Part shown: positions 40,909-49,675 of the stretch, piece after piece
Layout: each line of letters starts with the position of its first letter
Position numbering within the stretch: the first letter of the stretch is position 1
DNA from: JACCWP01 sp963785115
GTDB taxonomy: Bacteria; Actinomycetota; Actinomycetes; Propionibacteriales; Nocardioidaceae
Direction of reading: 5' to 3'
NCBI GenBank assembly: GCA_963785115.1
Contig: CAWATY010000009.1
Coordinates: 434,001-498,000, forward strand
DNA length: 64,000 bases
The notes under the pieces: generated by a model
Told to the model about the DNA's origin: nothing
Database searches by the model: none
Seen by the model: the letters and a program-made list of their open reading frames with translations, nothing else
Program-made: the position numbers and the translations under genes

Positions 40909-41718
40909 ATGACGCCCACGCCCGGCTACCCCGACGACGAGACGCTGGCGGCGGCCGGGCTGGCGCTCGGCGTGGCGGGCGAGATCGTCACCGTCACGCT
41001 GGCCCGACCGGACAAGCGCAACGCTCAGACCCCCGCCACCTGGCGGGCGCTGGCCTCGATCGGCGCCGCGGTCGGCGACGACGTGCGCGTCGTCGTGCTG
41101 CGCGCCGAGGGCGAGTCGTTCTCGGCCGGGATGGACCGCGCGATGTTCACCCCCGAGGGACTCCCGGGCGAGCACTCGCTCGCCGAGCTCGGCGAGCTGC
41201 GCACCCGCGAGCTGGACGAGACGATCGCGTCCTTCCAGGCCGGCTTCAGCTGGTGGCGCCGGCCCGAGATCGTGACCGTCGCGGCGGTGCAGGGGCACGC
41301 GGTGGGGGCCGGCTTCCAGCTGGCGCTCGCCTGCGACCTGCGGGTGGTGGCCGACGACGCCCGGTTCTCGATGCGGGAGACGTCGCTCGGACTGGTCCCC
41401 GACCTGGGCGGCACCAAGGCGCTGGTCGACACGGTCGGCTACTCCCGGGCGCTGGAGATCTGCGCGACCGGCCGCTGGGTCGAGGCCGGCGAGGCGCACG
41501 CGCTGGGACTGGCCACGGTCGTCGTGCCCCGGCAGCGCCTCGACGAGTCGGTCGCCGACCTGGTGGGTGCCCTGACCGAGCCGCTGCACGGGGCGGTCGC
41601 GGGCCTCAAGCAGCTGCTCGTCGGGGCCGCCGACCGGACCTACGAGGACCAGCTGCGTGCCGAGCGGGTGGTCCAGACCGAGCGGCTCCGGGAGCTGGCC
41701 CGCGCGCTGCGGGGCTGA
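40909..41718 (+). CDS. Enoyl-CoA hydratase/isomerase family protein
   Basis: A 269-residue crotonase-fold protein acting on acyl-CoA thioesters in the cytosol. The oxyanion-hole segments are ESFSAGMDRAMF and VQGHAVGAGFQLALACDLRV; SLGLVPDLGGTKALVDTVGY covers the region of the second catalytic residue, where Asp appears instead of the frequent Glu. The precise reaction (hydratase or isomerase) cannot be told. No fatty acid genes adjoin it. ATG 40909 appears leaderless. Confidence 0.88.
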   Translation: MTPTPGYPDDETLAAAGLALGVAGEIVTVTLARPDKRNAQTPATWRALASIGAAVGDDVRVVVLRAEGESFSAGMDRAMFTPEGLPGEHSLAELGELRTRELDETIASFQAGFSWWRRPEIVTVAAVQGHAVGAGFQLALACDLRVVADDARFSMRETSLGLVPDLGGTKALVDTVGYSRALEICATGRWVEAGEAHALGLATVVVPRQRLDESVADLVGALTEPLHGAVAGLKQLLVGAADRTYEDQLRAERVVQTERLRELARALRG

Positions 41719-41720
41719 CC

Positions 41721-41777
41721 GTCGCGGAACCGTGGCGGAACCCGTGCCGGAACTCGTGGCGGAACTCGTGGCGGAAC
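41721..41777. repeat. Roughly 12-bp tandem repeats between the crotonase and ABC exporter genes
   Basis: About five units of GTGGCGGAACyC: first unit 11 bases, then 41732, 41744, 41756 and 41768. They fill most of the 91-base gap and lie upstream of the exporter's ribosome site. Confidence 0.8.
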
Positions 41778-41809
41778 AACCCGCCACCAGGGGACGTTGA
41801 CAAGGCCCG

Positions 41810-43705
41810 ATGCCACCGGGAGCGACGAGGTTCAGCACGCTGCGGTCCTTCAGCCGGGACCCCGCGGCGGCTCGACCGGTGTCCCGGGAGACGGTGTGGC
41901 GGATCGTCGCGTTCGCCCGTCCGTACCGCCGGCAGATCACCGGGTTCCTCGCGCTGGTCATCGTCGCGGCGGCGATGGTGGTCGCGACGCCGCTGCTCTT
42001 CCAGCGGATCATCGACGACGGAGTGATCCCCGGCGACCGGCGGGTCGTCGTGACGATCGCGCTGATCATCGCCGCGCTGGCGTTCGTCGAGGGCGCGCTC
42101 ACGCTGGCCCAGCGGTGGTACTCCGCGCGGATCGGCGAGGGGCTCATCTACGACCTGCGCACCCGGGTGTTCGGGCACGTGCAGCGGATGCCGCTGGCGT
42201 TCTTCACGCGTACCCAGACCGGCGCGCTCGTCTCCCGGCTCAACAACGACGTCATCGGCGCCCAGCAGGCGTTCACGTCGACGCTGTCCGGCGTCGTGTC
42301 CAACGTGATCAGCCTGGCGATGGTCGTCGGCACGATGGCGCTGCTCTCCTGGCCGATCACGCTGGTGGCACTCGCGCTGCTGCCACTGTTCCTGTTGCCG
42401 GCCCGCTGGGCCGGGCGTCAGCTGGCGGGCCTCACCCGCGAGCAGATGCAGCTCAACGCCGACATGGGTACGTCGATGACCGAGCGTTTCGGCGTCGGCG
42501 GTGCGCTGCTGGTGAAGCTGTTCGGCCGCCCCGACGAGGAGGATGCGACGTTCGCGTCCAAGGCGGCCGGGGTCCGCGACCTCGGCGTCCGGATCGCGAT
42601 GAGCAGCCGGGTGTTCTACTCCGCGCTCGCGCTGGTCGCTGCCCTGGCGACGGCGTTCGTGTACGGGATCGGCGGGCTGTTCGCGATCAGCGGGTCGCTG
42701 ACCGTCGGCACGCTGCTCGCGCTCGCGGCGCTGATGGGGCGGTTGTACGGACCGCTGACCGCGCTGTCGAACGTCCGGGTCGACATCATGACCGCGCTGG
42801 TGAGCTTCGAGCGCGTTTTCGAGGTGCTCGACCTGGAGCCGATGCTCGCCGACCGGGACGGAGCCGACGTGCTGGCTGCCGACCCGCAGGGCGTGCGGAT
42901 CGAGCTCGACCACGTGTCGTTCCACTACCCGCGCGCCGACGAGGTCAGCCTGGCCAGCCTCGAGGCCGTCGCCCGTACCGAGAACCGCGACTCGGGTCCG
43001 GTGCTGCGCGACGTGACGTTCGCGGTCGAGCCCGGCCAGATGGTCGCGCTGGTGGGGCCCTCCGGTGCGGGCAAGACCACGCTCACCCACCTGGTGGCTC
43101 GGCTCTACGACGTCGACACCGGCACCGTGCGGGTCGGCGGTCGCGACGTCCGCGACGTCACCCAGCAGTCCCTGCACGAGGTCGTCGGCCAGGTCACCCA
43201 GGACGCGCACCTGTTCCACGACACCATCGCCGCCAACCTGCGCTACGCCGCCCCCAGCGCAAGCGACGACCAGATGCTCACGGCGTTGCGGTCCGCCCAG
43301 CTCGGCCACCTGCTCTCCGCGCTGCCGGACGGTCTGGACACCGTGGTCGGCGACCGCGGATACCGGCTGTCCGGCGGCGAGCGGCAGCGGCTGGCGATCG
43401 CCCGGCTGCTGCTGCGCGCGCCGGCGGTCGTGGTGCTCGACGAGGCGACCGCGCACCTCGACTCCGAGTCGGAGGCCGCGGTGCAGCGTGCCTTGGACGC
43501 CGCACTCGAGGGACGGACCTCACTGGTGATCGCGCACCGGCTGTCGACAGTGCGGCACGCCGACCGGATCGTCGTGCTCGACGACGGACGCATCGTGCAG
43601 CAGGGCACCCACGACGAGCTGGTCGCCCGGCCCGGCCTCTACGCCGAGCTGTACCGCACCCAGTTCGCGCCCGGCGCCGACCAGCCGGACGCCGTCTCGG
43701 TGTGA
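41810..43705 (+). CDS. ABC exporter (MsbA/MDR-like half transporter)
   Basis: A 631-residue fused permease-ATPase. Six transmembrane helices (residues about 45-330, for example FLALVIVAAAMVVATPLLFQ and LALVAALATAFVYGIGGLFA) precede the nucleotide-binding domain: Walker A GPSGAGKTTL, signature YRLSGGERQRLAIARLLL, Walker B VVVLDEATAHLD and H-loop IAHRLSTV. It probably works as a homodimer exporting lipids or drugs. ATG 41810 is preceded by an AAGG-type site. Confidence 0.93.
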   Translation: MPPGATRFSTLRSFSRDPAAARPVSRETVWRIVAFARPYRRQITGFLALVIVAAAMVVATPLLFQRIIDDGVIPGDRRVVVTIALIIAALAFVEGALTLAQRWYSARIGEGLIYDLRTRVFGHVQRMPLAFFTRTQTGALVSRLNNDVIGAQQAFTSTLSGVVSNVISLAMVVGTMALLSWPITLVALALLPLFLLPARWAGRQLAGLTREQMQLNADMGTSMTERFGVGGALLVKLFGRPDEEDATFASKAAGVRDLGVRIAMSSRVFYSALALVAALATAFVYGIGGLFAISGSLTVGTLLALAALMGRLYGPLTALSNVRVDIMTALVSFERVFEVLDLEPMLADRDGADVLAADPQGVRIELDHVSFHYPRADEVSLASLEAVARTENRDSGPVLRDVTFAVEPGQMVALVGPSGAGKTTLTHLVARLYDVDTGTVRVGGRDVRDVTQQSLHEVVGQVTQDAHLFHDTIAANLRYAAPSASDDQMLTALRSAQLGHLLSALPDGLDTVVGDRGYRLSGGERQRLAIARLLLRAPAVVVLDEATAHLDSESEAAVQRALDAALEGRTSLVIAHRLSTVRHADRIVVLDDGRIVQQGTHDELVARPGLYAELYRTQFAPGADQPDAVSV

Positions 43706-43722
43706 CCCGCCGTACCGACGGC

Positions 43723-43728
43723 TAGGGT
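43723..43728 (+). promoter_or_regulatory. -10 element for a leaderless GntR gene
   Basis: TAGGGT followed by six bases and ATG 43735. Confidence 0.55.
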
Positions 43729-43734
43729 CGGGCG

Positions 43735-44526
43735 ATGGTGATGCGCGCGGGCGTCGCTGCCGCGGACGTGCTCGCCGAGGCACCCGACCTGGGCGACGGG
43801 ACGGGCTCCCCGGCGCACCTGCGCATCGAGCAGTGGCTGGCCGGCGTCATCGGCCGAGGTCGGCTGGTTCCCGGTGACCGGCTGCCGTCCGAGCAGGATC
43901 TGGCTGCCGTGCTCGGCGTGAGCCGGATGACGTTGCGGCAGGCGCTGGCGAGCATGGAGGCGCGCGGTTCGATCGTGCGCCGGCGGGGTCGGTCGGGCGG
44001 CACGTTCGTCGCCGAGCCACGGGTCGAGTGCGACCTCACCGGGCTGGTCAGCTTCACCGAGCAGATGCGGCGCGCCAACAAGCGGCCGGGGGCCCGGATG
44101 GTGTCGACGGCCACCCGCCCGGCGTCTCGTGCGGAGGCGAGCGCGCTGGGGCTGCGGACCGGCGCCGCGCTGCACGAGATCGTGCGGGTGCGGTCGGCCA
44201 ACCGGGAGCCGCTGACCCTCGAGCGCGCCTGCCTGCCCGCCGACCTGTTCCCCGACCTCCTCGTCCGCCCGCTGACCGGGTCGCTCTACCGGGTGATGGC
44301 CCGCGGCTACGACCTGGAGCCGCACACCGCCACCGAGTTCCTCGAGCCGGTGGTCGCCGACGCCGTCCAGGCCGAGCTGCTGGGCGTCGCCGAAGGGGCG
44401 CCGCTGCTGGTCGTGGAGCGGACCGCCTTCACCGCCGCCGGCCGCGCGGTGGAGTACTCCCGGGACGCGTTCCGCCCCGACCGCGCCCGCATCGTGGTGC
44501 GGGCCAGGATCGAGGAGCAGCCCTAG
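43735..44526 (+). CDS. GntR-family regulator with UTRA domain
   Basis: 263 residues. The GntR winged helix is at about residues 25-95 (VIGRGRLVPGDRLPSEQDLA, VLGVSRMTLRQALASMEARG, IVRRRGRSGGTFVAEP). A UTRA ligand domain follows (ASALGLRTGAALHEIVRVRS, LTGSLYRVMARGYDLEPHTA, LLVVERTAFTAAGRAVEYSR). It is convergent with, and stop-interlocked with, the dimethylglycine oxidase-like gene, so it likely controls the adjacent amine catabolism genes (inference). The effector is unknown. Confidence 0.9.
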   Translation: MVMRAGVAAADVLAEAPDLGDGTGSPAHLRIEQWLAGVIGRGRLVPGDRLPSEQDLAAVLGVSRMTLRQALASMEARGSIVRRRGRSGGTFVAEPRVECDLTGLVSFTEQMRRANKRPGARMVSTATRPASRAEASALGLRTGAALHEIVRVRSANREPLTLERACLPADLFPDLLVRPLTGSLYRVMARGYDLEPHTATEFLEPVVADAVQAELLGVAEGAPLLVVERTAFTAAGRAVEYSRDAFRPDRARIVVRARIEEQP

Positions 44527-46997
44527 CCGGCGTCGGCGTGCACCTGCCGGTTCTTCGGGTCGTACAGCGGCTCGGAAGCCACCTCACCGCCCACCCACTC
44601 GCCGAACATCGCGACGGACACCCGGGTGCCGGGATCCACGTCGGCCGGCAGGTACGCGTACGCGATCGACCGCTCGACGGTGTAGCCGTATCCGCCAGAG
44701 GTGATCCGGCCGACGACCTCGTCGGAGCCGTCCAGCCGTACCGGCTCGCTGCCCAGGGCCACCTGCCGCGGGTCGTCGAGCACCAGGCAGCGCAGCCGCC
44801 GGGTGCGATCGGCCTGCTTGGCGGCCGCGAGCGCCTCGGCGCCGAGGAAGCCGCCGGGCTTGTCGGCGGCGACGCAGAAGCCCAGCCCGGCCTCGTAGGG
44901 AGTCGTCTCCGGCGTGACGTCGGTGCTCCACGCCCGGTAGCCCTTCTCCAGCCGGAGGCTGTCGATCGCGCGGTAGCCGCAGGCCACCAGCCCGTGGTCG
45001 CGACCGGCCTCCCACAGCGCCTCCCACAGCCCGAGGCCGTACTCGGTCGGCAGGTAGAGCTCCCAGCCGAGCTCGCCGGTGTAGGTCACCCGCAGCGCGC
45101 GGACCGGCGCGCCCGCGACGGTGGTCTCCTGCGCGGAGAGGAAGGGGAACGCCGCGTTGGACAGGTCGGCCGGCGTGAGCGGCGCCAGGACGTCGCGGCT
45201 GCGCGGTCCCCACAGCCCGTAGCACGCGTACTGGCCGGTGACGTCGCGCACGCTGACGTGGGCCCTCCGTCGGCGGGCCTGGCGCCGGATCCAGTCGAGG
45301 TCGTGGGAGCCGAAGGCGGTGCCGGTGACCACCCAGAAGGAGTCGTCGCCGATGCGGGTGACGGTGAGGTCGGCCTCGATCCCGCCGCCGGAGTTCAGCA
45401 GCTGGGTGTACGTGACAGCACCGACCTCGCGGGCGACGCGCCCGTCGCAGACCCACTCCAGCAGCGTCGCGGCGTCGGGCCCGACGACCTCGATCTTGGC
45501 GAACGACGACTCGTCGAACAGACCGGCCGCCGTGCGGGTGGCCCGGTGCTCGACCCCCGTGGCGGGCGACCAGTGCCGACCGGCCCAGCCGCTGGGCCGC
45601 AGCGACTCGTCACCGTCGGCGGCGTTCGTCTCGTAGTGGTTGACCCGCTCCCAGCCCGCCTTCTCGCCGAAGACCGCACCGTGCGCCGTGTGCCAGGCGT
45701 ACGTCGGCGGGGTGCGCAGCGGTCGGCCCGCCGACCGCTCGTGCGCGGGGTAGGTGATGTCGTAGTAGGTCTGGTAGGTCTCCAGCGTCCGCGCCAGCGT
45801 GTAGGCGGGGGAGCGGTAGTGCGCCCCGAAGCGGCGCACGTCCATGTGCCACACGTCCATGCCCGGCTCGCCCTCGAGCACCCACTGCGCCATCACCTGC
45901 CCGATGCCGCCGGCGCCCGCGATGCCGTGCGCACAGAAGCCGGCGGCCACGAAGAAGCCGTCGACCTCGCTCTCGCCGAGGCAGAACTCGTTGTCCGGGG
46001 TGAACGCCTCCGGGCCGTTGATCATCGACCGGATCCCGACGTCGGCCATGCCGGGCACCCGCACCCGGCTGTTGTCGGTGATCTCCTCCAGCCGGTCCCA
46101 GCTCTCCGGCAGCAGCCGGCCGTTGAAGTCCGCCGGGATCGCGTCGTACGAGGTGGCCGACGCGCAGAACGGCTCGCCGGTGCGCTCGTAGCCGCCCATC
46201 ACCAGTCCGTCGACCTCCTGGCGGAAGTACACGAGCAGGTCGGGATCGCGCAGGGTGGGCAGCGGGTGGTCCCGCGGCTCGAGGCAGGCCTCGGTCACCA
46301 GGTACTGGTGCGACAGCGGCACCACCGGCACCCGTACACCCACCATCCGGGCCACCTCGGCCGCGAACATGCCGGCGGCGTCGACCACCACCTCGCACTC
46401 CACGTCGCCGCGGTCGGTACGTACCCGGCAGACCCGGTTGTCCGCGGTGTCGATCCCGGTCACCCGGGTGTGGGTGGCCACCGTGACCCCCTGGCGGCGG
46501 GCGAGGGTGGCCAGGGCGTGGCACAGCTGGGACGGGTCCACCCAGCCGTCGGAGGCCAGATGGGCACCGCCGACGACTCCCGTGGGGTCCATCGGCGGGA
46601 ACATCGCCGCTGCCTCTGCCGCACTCACCTCCTCCAGCGGCAGCCCGAAGGTGCGAGCCCAGCCAAGCTGGCGACGGATCTCCTGCATCCGCTCGGGCGA
46701 CGAGGCCAGCCGGATGCCCCCTGCCTCGACCCAGCCCGGGGCGACGTCGGTCTCCTGCAGCCGGCGGTAGAGCTCGACCGAGTAGGTGTTCATCCGGGTC
46801 AGCGTCGGGTCGGCCCGCAGTTGGCCGACGAGGCCGGCGGAGTGGAAGGTCGAGCCGCTGGTCAGCTCGGCGCGGTCGACCAGGAGCACGTCGGTCTCGC
46901 CGCGCTCGGCGAGGTGGTAGGCGATGCTGGCACCGCCGACGCCACCGCCCACGACGACGATCCGGGCGCGGTCCGGCAGATCCCGCTCGCTGGGCAC
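44523..46997 (-). CDS. Dimethylglycine/sarcosine dehydrogenase-like FAD enzyme with GcvT domain
   Basis: 824 residues. The N-terminal DAO/FAD domain has VVVGGGVGGASIAYHL and the flavin-attachment-type motif SGSTFHSAGL (His about 52). A linker leads to a C-terminal aminomethyltransferase (GcvT) region from about residue 430 (RTAAGLFDESSFAKIEVVGP ... YRAIDSLRLEKGYRAWSTDV), which binds tetrahydrofolate. Such proteins demethylate dimethylglycine or sarcosine in choline/betaine breakdown, passing C1 units to folate. GTG 46997 is six bases after TAGTCT (leaderless). It diverges from the kinase gene with only 23 bases between starts. Confidence 0.88.
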   Translation of the reverse strand: MPSERDLPDRARIVVVGGGVGGASIAYHLAERGETDVLLVDRAELTSGSTFHSAGLVGQLRADPTLTRMNTYSVELYRRLQETDVAPGWVEAGGIRLASSPERMQEIRRQLGWARTFGLPLEEVSAAEAAAMFPPMDPTGVVGGAHLASDGWVDPSQLCHALATLARRQGVTVATHTRVTGIDTADNRVCRVRTDRGDVECEVVVDAAGMFAAEVARMVGVRVPVVPLSHQYLVTEACLEPRDHPLPTLRDPDLLVYFRQEVDGLVMGGYERTGEPFCASATSYDAIPADFNGRLLPESWDRLEEITDNSRVRVPGMADVGIRSMINGPEAFTPDNEFCLGESEVDGFFVAAGFCAHGIAGAGGIGQVMAQWVLEGEPGMDVWHMDVRRFGAHYRSPAYTLARTLETYQTYYDITYPAHERSAGRPLRTPPTYAWHTAHGAVFGEKAGWERVNHYETNAADGDESLRPSGWAGRHWSPATGVEHRATRTAAGLFDESSFAKIEVVGPDAATLLEWVCDGRVAREVGAVTYTQLLNSGGGIEADLTVTRIGDDSFWVVTGTAFGSHDLDWIRRQARRRRAHVSVRDVTGQYACYGLWGPRSRDVLAPLTPADLSNAAFPFLSAQETTVAGAPVRALRVTYTGELGWELYLPTEYGLGLWEALWEAGRDHGLVACGYRAIDSLRLEKGYRAWSTDVTPETTPYEAGLGFCVAADKPGGFLGAEALAAAKQADRTRRLRCLVLDDPRQVALGSEPVRLDGSDEVVGRITSGGYGYTVERSIAYAYLPADVDPGTRVSVAMFGEWVGGEVASEPLYDPKNRQVHADAG

Positions 46998-47003
46998 GGC
47001 GCC

Positions 47004-47013
47004 AGACTAGGGT
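47004..47013. promoter_or_regulatory. Interlocked divergent -10 boxes
   Basis: AGACTAGGGT contains TAGTCT for the reverse strand (47004-47009, six bases to GTG 46997) and TAGGGT for the forward strand (47008-47013, seven bases to GTG 47021). The two boxes share the TA at 47008-47009, so polymerases on the two genes cannot initiate at once. Confidence 0.6.
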
Positions 47014-47020
47014 GCGACGA

Positions 47021-47965
47021 GTGTCCGGCGGCCAGATCGACACCACGACCCCGGCGCACGTGCGGGATCGGCTGGACGAGGTGCTCGACGGGCTCGCCTG
47101 CACCGCCGGCCGGCCGCGCACGGTGGTGCCGCTGGACGGGGGACTCACCAACTTCAACTTCAAGGTGAGCACCGACGACCGGATCGTGGTCGTCCGGCTG
47201 TCCAGCACCGAGGGCGACCTGCTCGCGATCGATCGCGAGGCCGAGCACGTCAACTCCGCGCACGCCGCCGCGTCGGGTGCGGCCCCGGCGGTCGTCGACT
47301 ACCTGCCAGGGCGGGGTGTGCTGGTGGTCGAGTGGGTGGAGGGGCGCACGTACGCCCCGGACGACCTGCGGGACGAGGCCAACCTGCGCAAGGTCGCCGA
47401 CGCGTGCCGGATGCTGCACGCCGGGCCGCGGTTCGTGTCGGACTTCGACATGGTGCGCATCCAGCGGAACTACCTCGACATCGTCACCGAGCACGGGTTC
47501 CGACTGCCCGACCGCTACCTCGAGTTCATGCCGGCCGTCGACCGGGTCGCCGCCGCGCTCGCGGTACGGGCGGAGGCGACGGTGCCGTGCAACAACGACC
47601 TGCTCGCCGCCAACTTCATCGACGACGGCGACCGGGTGTGGATCATCGATTACGAGTACGCCGGCAACAACGACATCTGCTTCGAGCTGGGCAACATCTG
47701 GAGCGAGTCGACGCTCGACGACGAGCACCTGGTGGCGCTGGTCGACGCCTACTTCGGCGCCCACCGTCCCGACCAGGTGGCGCGCGCCCGACTGCTGGGC
47801 CTGCTGTCCAAGTACGGATGGACGCTGTGGGCGTCCATCCAGGCGGCCGCCAGCCCGATCGACTTCGACTTCTGGTCGTGGGGCATGGAGAAGTACGACC
47901 GCGCGGTCGCCGAGTTCGACGACCCCGGCTTCTCCGGCCTGCTCGACCGCGCCACCGCCCCCTGA
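47021..47965 (+). CDS. Choline/ethanolamine kinase-like phosphotransferase
   Basis: About 314 residues, aminoglycoside phosphotransferase/choline kinase fold. TVVPLDGGLTNFNFKVS is the nucleotide loop, VLVVEWVEGRTY the hinge, CNNDLLAANFIDDGDRVWII the Brenner catalytic motif (Asp and Asn present, first residue Asn where His is common), followed by DYEYAGNNDICFELGN (metal-binding Asp). It may phosphorylate choline, ethanolamine or a similar amino alcohol. GTG 47021 fits the TAGGGT spacing; GTG 47012 lies inside the -10. Confidence 0.82.
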   Translation: MSGGQIDTTTPAHVRDRLDEVLDGLACTAGRPRTVVPLDGGLTNFNFKVSTDDRIVVVRLSSTEGDLLAIDREAEHVNSAHAAASGAAPAVVDYLPGRGVLVVEWVEGRTYAPDDLRDEANLRKVADACRMLHAGPRFVSDFDMVRIQRNYLDIVTEHGFRLPDRYLEFMPAVDRVAAALAVRAEATVPCNNDLLAANFIDDGDRVWIIDYEYAGNNDICFELGNIWSESTLDDEHLVALVDAYFGAHRPDQVARARLLGLLSKYGWTLWASIQAAASPIDFDFWSWGMEKYDRAVAEFDDPGFSGLLDRATAP

Positions 47966-47977
47966 CGGTGGCGTGGC

Positions 47978-49570
47978 CTACTCGTCGAAGGCCTGGACGA
48001 CGGCCTCGTCGATGGTGTGCTTCGGGCCCTTGAACCAGTGCTTGGCCGAGGCCTGCCACCAGATCCACAACAGCAGCACGGCGCCGACGGTGACCACCGG
48101 TGCGTAGTTGACGAACTTCCACTCGAAGTCGTCGCTGAACGGCACGGCGCCCGGCACGAACGGCATCATCAGGTACAGCGAGACTATGACGATCTCGGCG
48201 ACCGCGATCAGGTTCATCCACTTGTACTTCGAGCCGTTGTTCCAGGCGCCCAGCTCGAACTCGTCGCCCATCCGCCAGCGCAGCCAGATCGGGATCGCGA
48301 ACGCGAGGTACAGGCCGATCACCGCGATCGACGTGACCGCGTAGAAGGCCACCGGGATGATCAGCGGTGCCTCCTCGGTGCCGATGTTCACCTCGATCAG
48401 CGCCGGCAGGGTGACGATCGCGGCGATCACGGCCACGCCCACTACCGCGTTCGCGGGGACCCGCTTGCTGGTCAGCCGCTGCCAGACGGGTGAGCCGGGA
48501 ATCGCGCCGTCCCGGGCGAACGCGAAGGTCATCCTGGATGCCGACGTGAGGCACGACGTGGCGCAGAAGAACTGGGCCGAGGCCGAGACGAAGAGCACCA
48601 CCGTGGCCCAGTTGGTGCCTAGCGCGTTGACGAAGATGTACGCCACGCCGCCACCACCGACGCCCGCGTTGTCCGGCGAGCCGTCGGCCGCATCGGGGAC
48701 GGCGAAGACCACGCAGAGCAGCAGGATGTAGCCGCCGAGCACGGAGTAGAAGATCGACCGCCAGATGCCCTTGGCGGCTGCCATCGACGCCGAAGACGTC
48801 TCCTCCGACAGGTGCGCGCACGCGTCGAAGCCGGTGATCGTGTACTGCGTCAGCAGGAAGCCGAACGGGATGATCGCGAAGAAGAACGCGAAGTTGCTGG
48901 TGCTGCCCTCGCCGAAGCCCGAGTTGTTGAACCGCTCGGTGAAGACGTAGCTGAACGACTGGTGCTGGTCGGGGACGAACAGCAGGATCAGCACGATCGC
49001 CGACGCCCCTACCACGTGCCACCACACCGAGACGTTGTTCATGATCGCCATCAGGTGGCTGCTGAAGATGTTCAGCAGCGAGGCGAGGACGAGCACCACG
49101 ACGAAGATCAGGAAGACCCGGGTCAGCGAGTAGTCGGCGGCGAACGAGTCCGAGTACGTGCTGATCGTCAGGTCGATGAACGTCGCGCAGCCGTACGAGA
49201 CACCGGCGGTCACCGCGATCAGCCCGATCAGGTTCAGCCAGCCAGTGAAGAACCCGGCCATCGGCCCGCCGAGCTTGGAAGCCCACCAGTAGATGCCGCC
49301 CGAGGTGGGGTACGCCGACACCAGCTCGGACATCGTGAAGCCGATGATGAGGATGAAGACGCCAAGGATCGGCCACGACCACGAGATCGAGATCGGGCCC
49401 CCGTTGTTCCAGCCGGCACCGAAGTTGGTGAAGCACCCGGCGAGGATCGAGATGATCGAGAACGAGATCGCGAAGTTCGAGAACCCCGACCAGGAGCGGT
49501 TGAGGTCCTGGGAGTAGCCGAGCTTGGCGAGATGCTTCTCGTCGTCGGAGAGTTGACTGATGTCGGCCAC
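47978..49570 (-). CDS. APC-family amino acid/amine permease
   Basis: A 530-residue transporter with about twelve transmembrane segments. LGYSQDLNRSWSGFSNFAIS and the following SILAGCFTNFGAGWNNGGP are typical of the GABA/choline-type APC (ACT/BAT1) branch, as is VSAYPTSGGIYWWASKLGGP. GTG 49570 has GGAGG nine bases upstream. It lies 12 bases from the convergent kinase gene. Substrate is probably an amine or amino acid related to the neighbouring catabolic genes (inference). Confidence 0.87.
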   Translation of the reverse strand: MADISQLSDDEKHLAKLGYSQDLNRSWSGFSNFAISFSIISILAGCFTNFGAGWNNGGPISISWSWPILGVFILIIGFTMSELVSAYPTSGGIYWWASKLGGPMAGFFTGWLNLIGLIAVTAGVSYGCATFIDLTISTYSDSFAADYSLTRVFLIFVVVLVLASLLNIFSSHLMAIMNNVSVWWHVVGASAIVLILLFVPDQHQSFSYVFTERFNNSGFGEGSTSNFAFFFAIIPFGFLLTQYTITGFDACAHLSEETSSASMAAAKGIWRSIFYSVLGGYILLLCVVFAVPDAADGSPDNAGVGGGGVAYIFVNALGTNWATVVLFVSASAQFFCATSCLTSASRMTFAFARDGAIPGSPVWQRLTSKRVPANAVVGVAVIAAIVTLPALIEVNIGTEEAPLIIPVAFYAVTSIAVIGLYLAFAIPIWLRWRMGDEFELGAWNNGSKYKWMNLIAVAEIVIVSLYLMMPFVPGAVPFSDDFEWKFVNYAPVVTVGAVLLLWIWWQASAKHWFKGPKHTIDEAVVQAFDE

Positions 49571-49675
49571 GCCGTGCCTCCAGGGTGGGTCGGCCCCCGC
49601 GGAGGTTTCTACACCCCGGGCGCCGCGCGATGCAGACATTTGGGCCCGTGTCGCGTGGAGTTCACCCGCCCGTGA

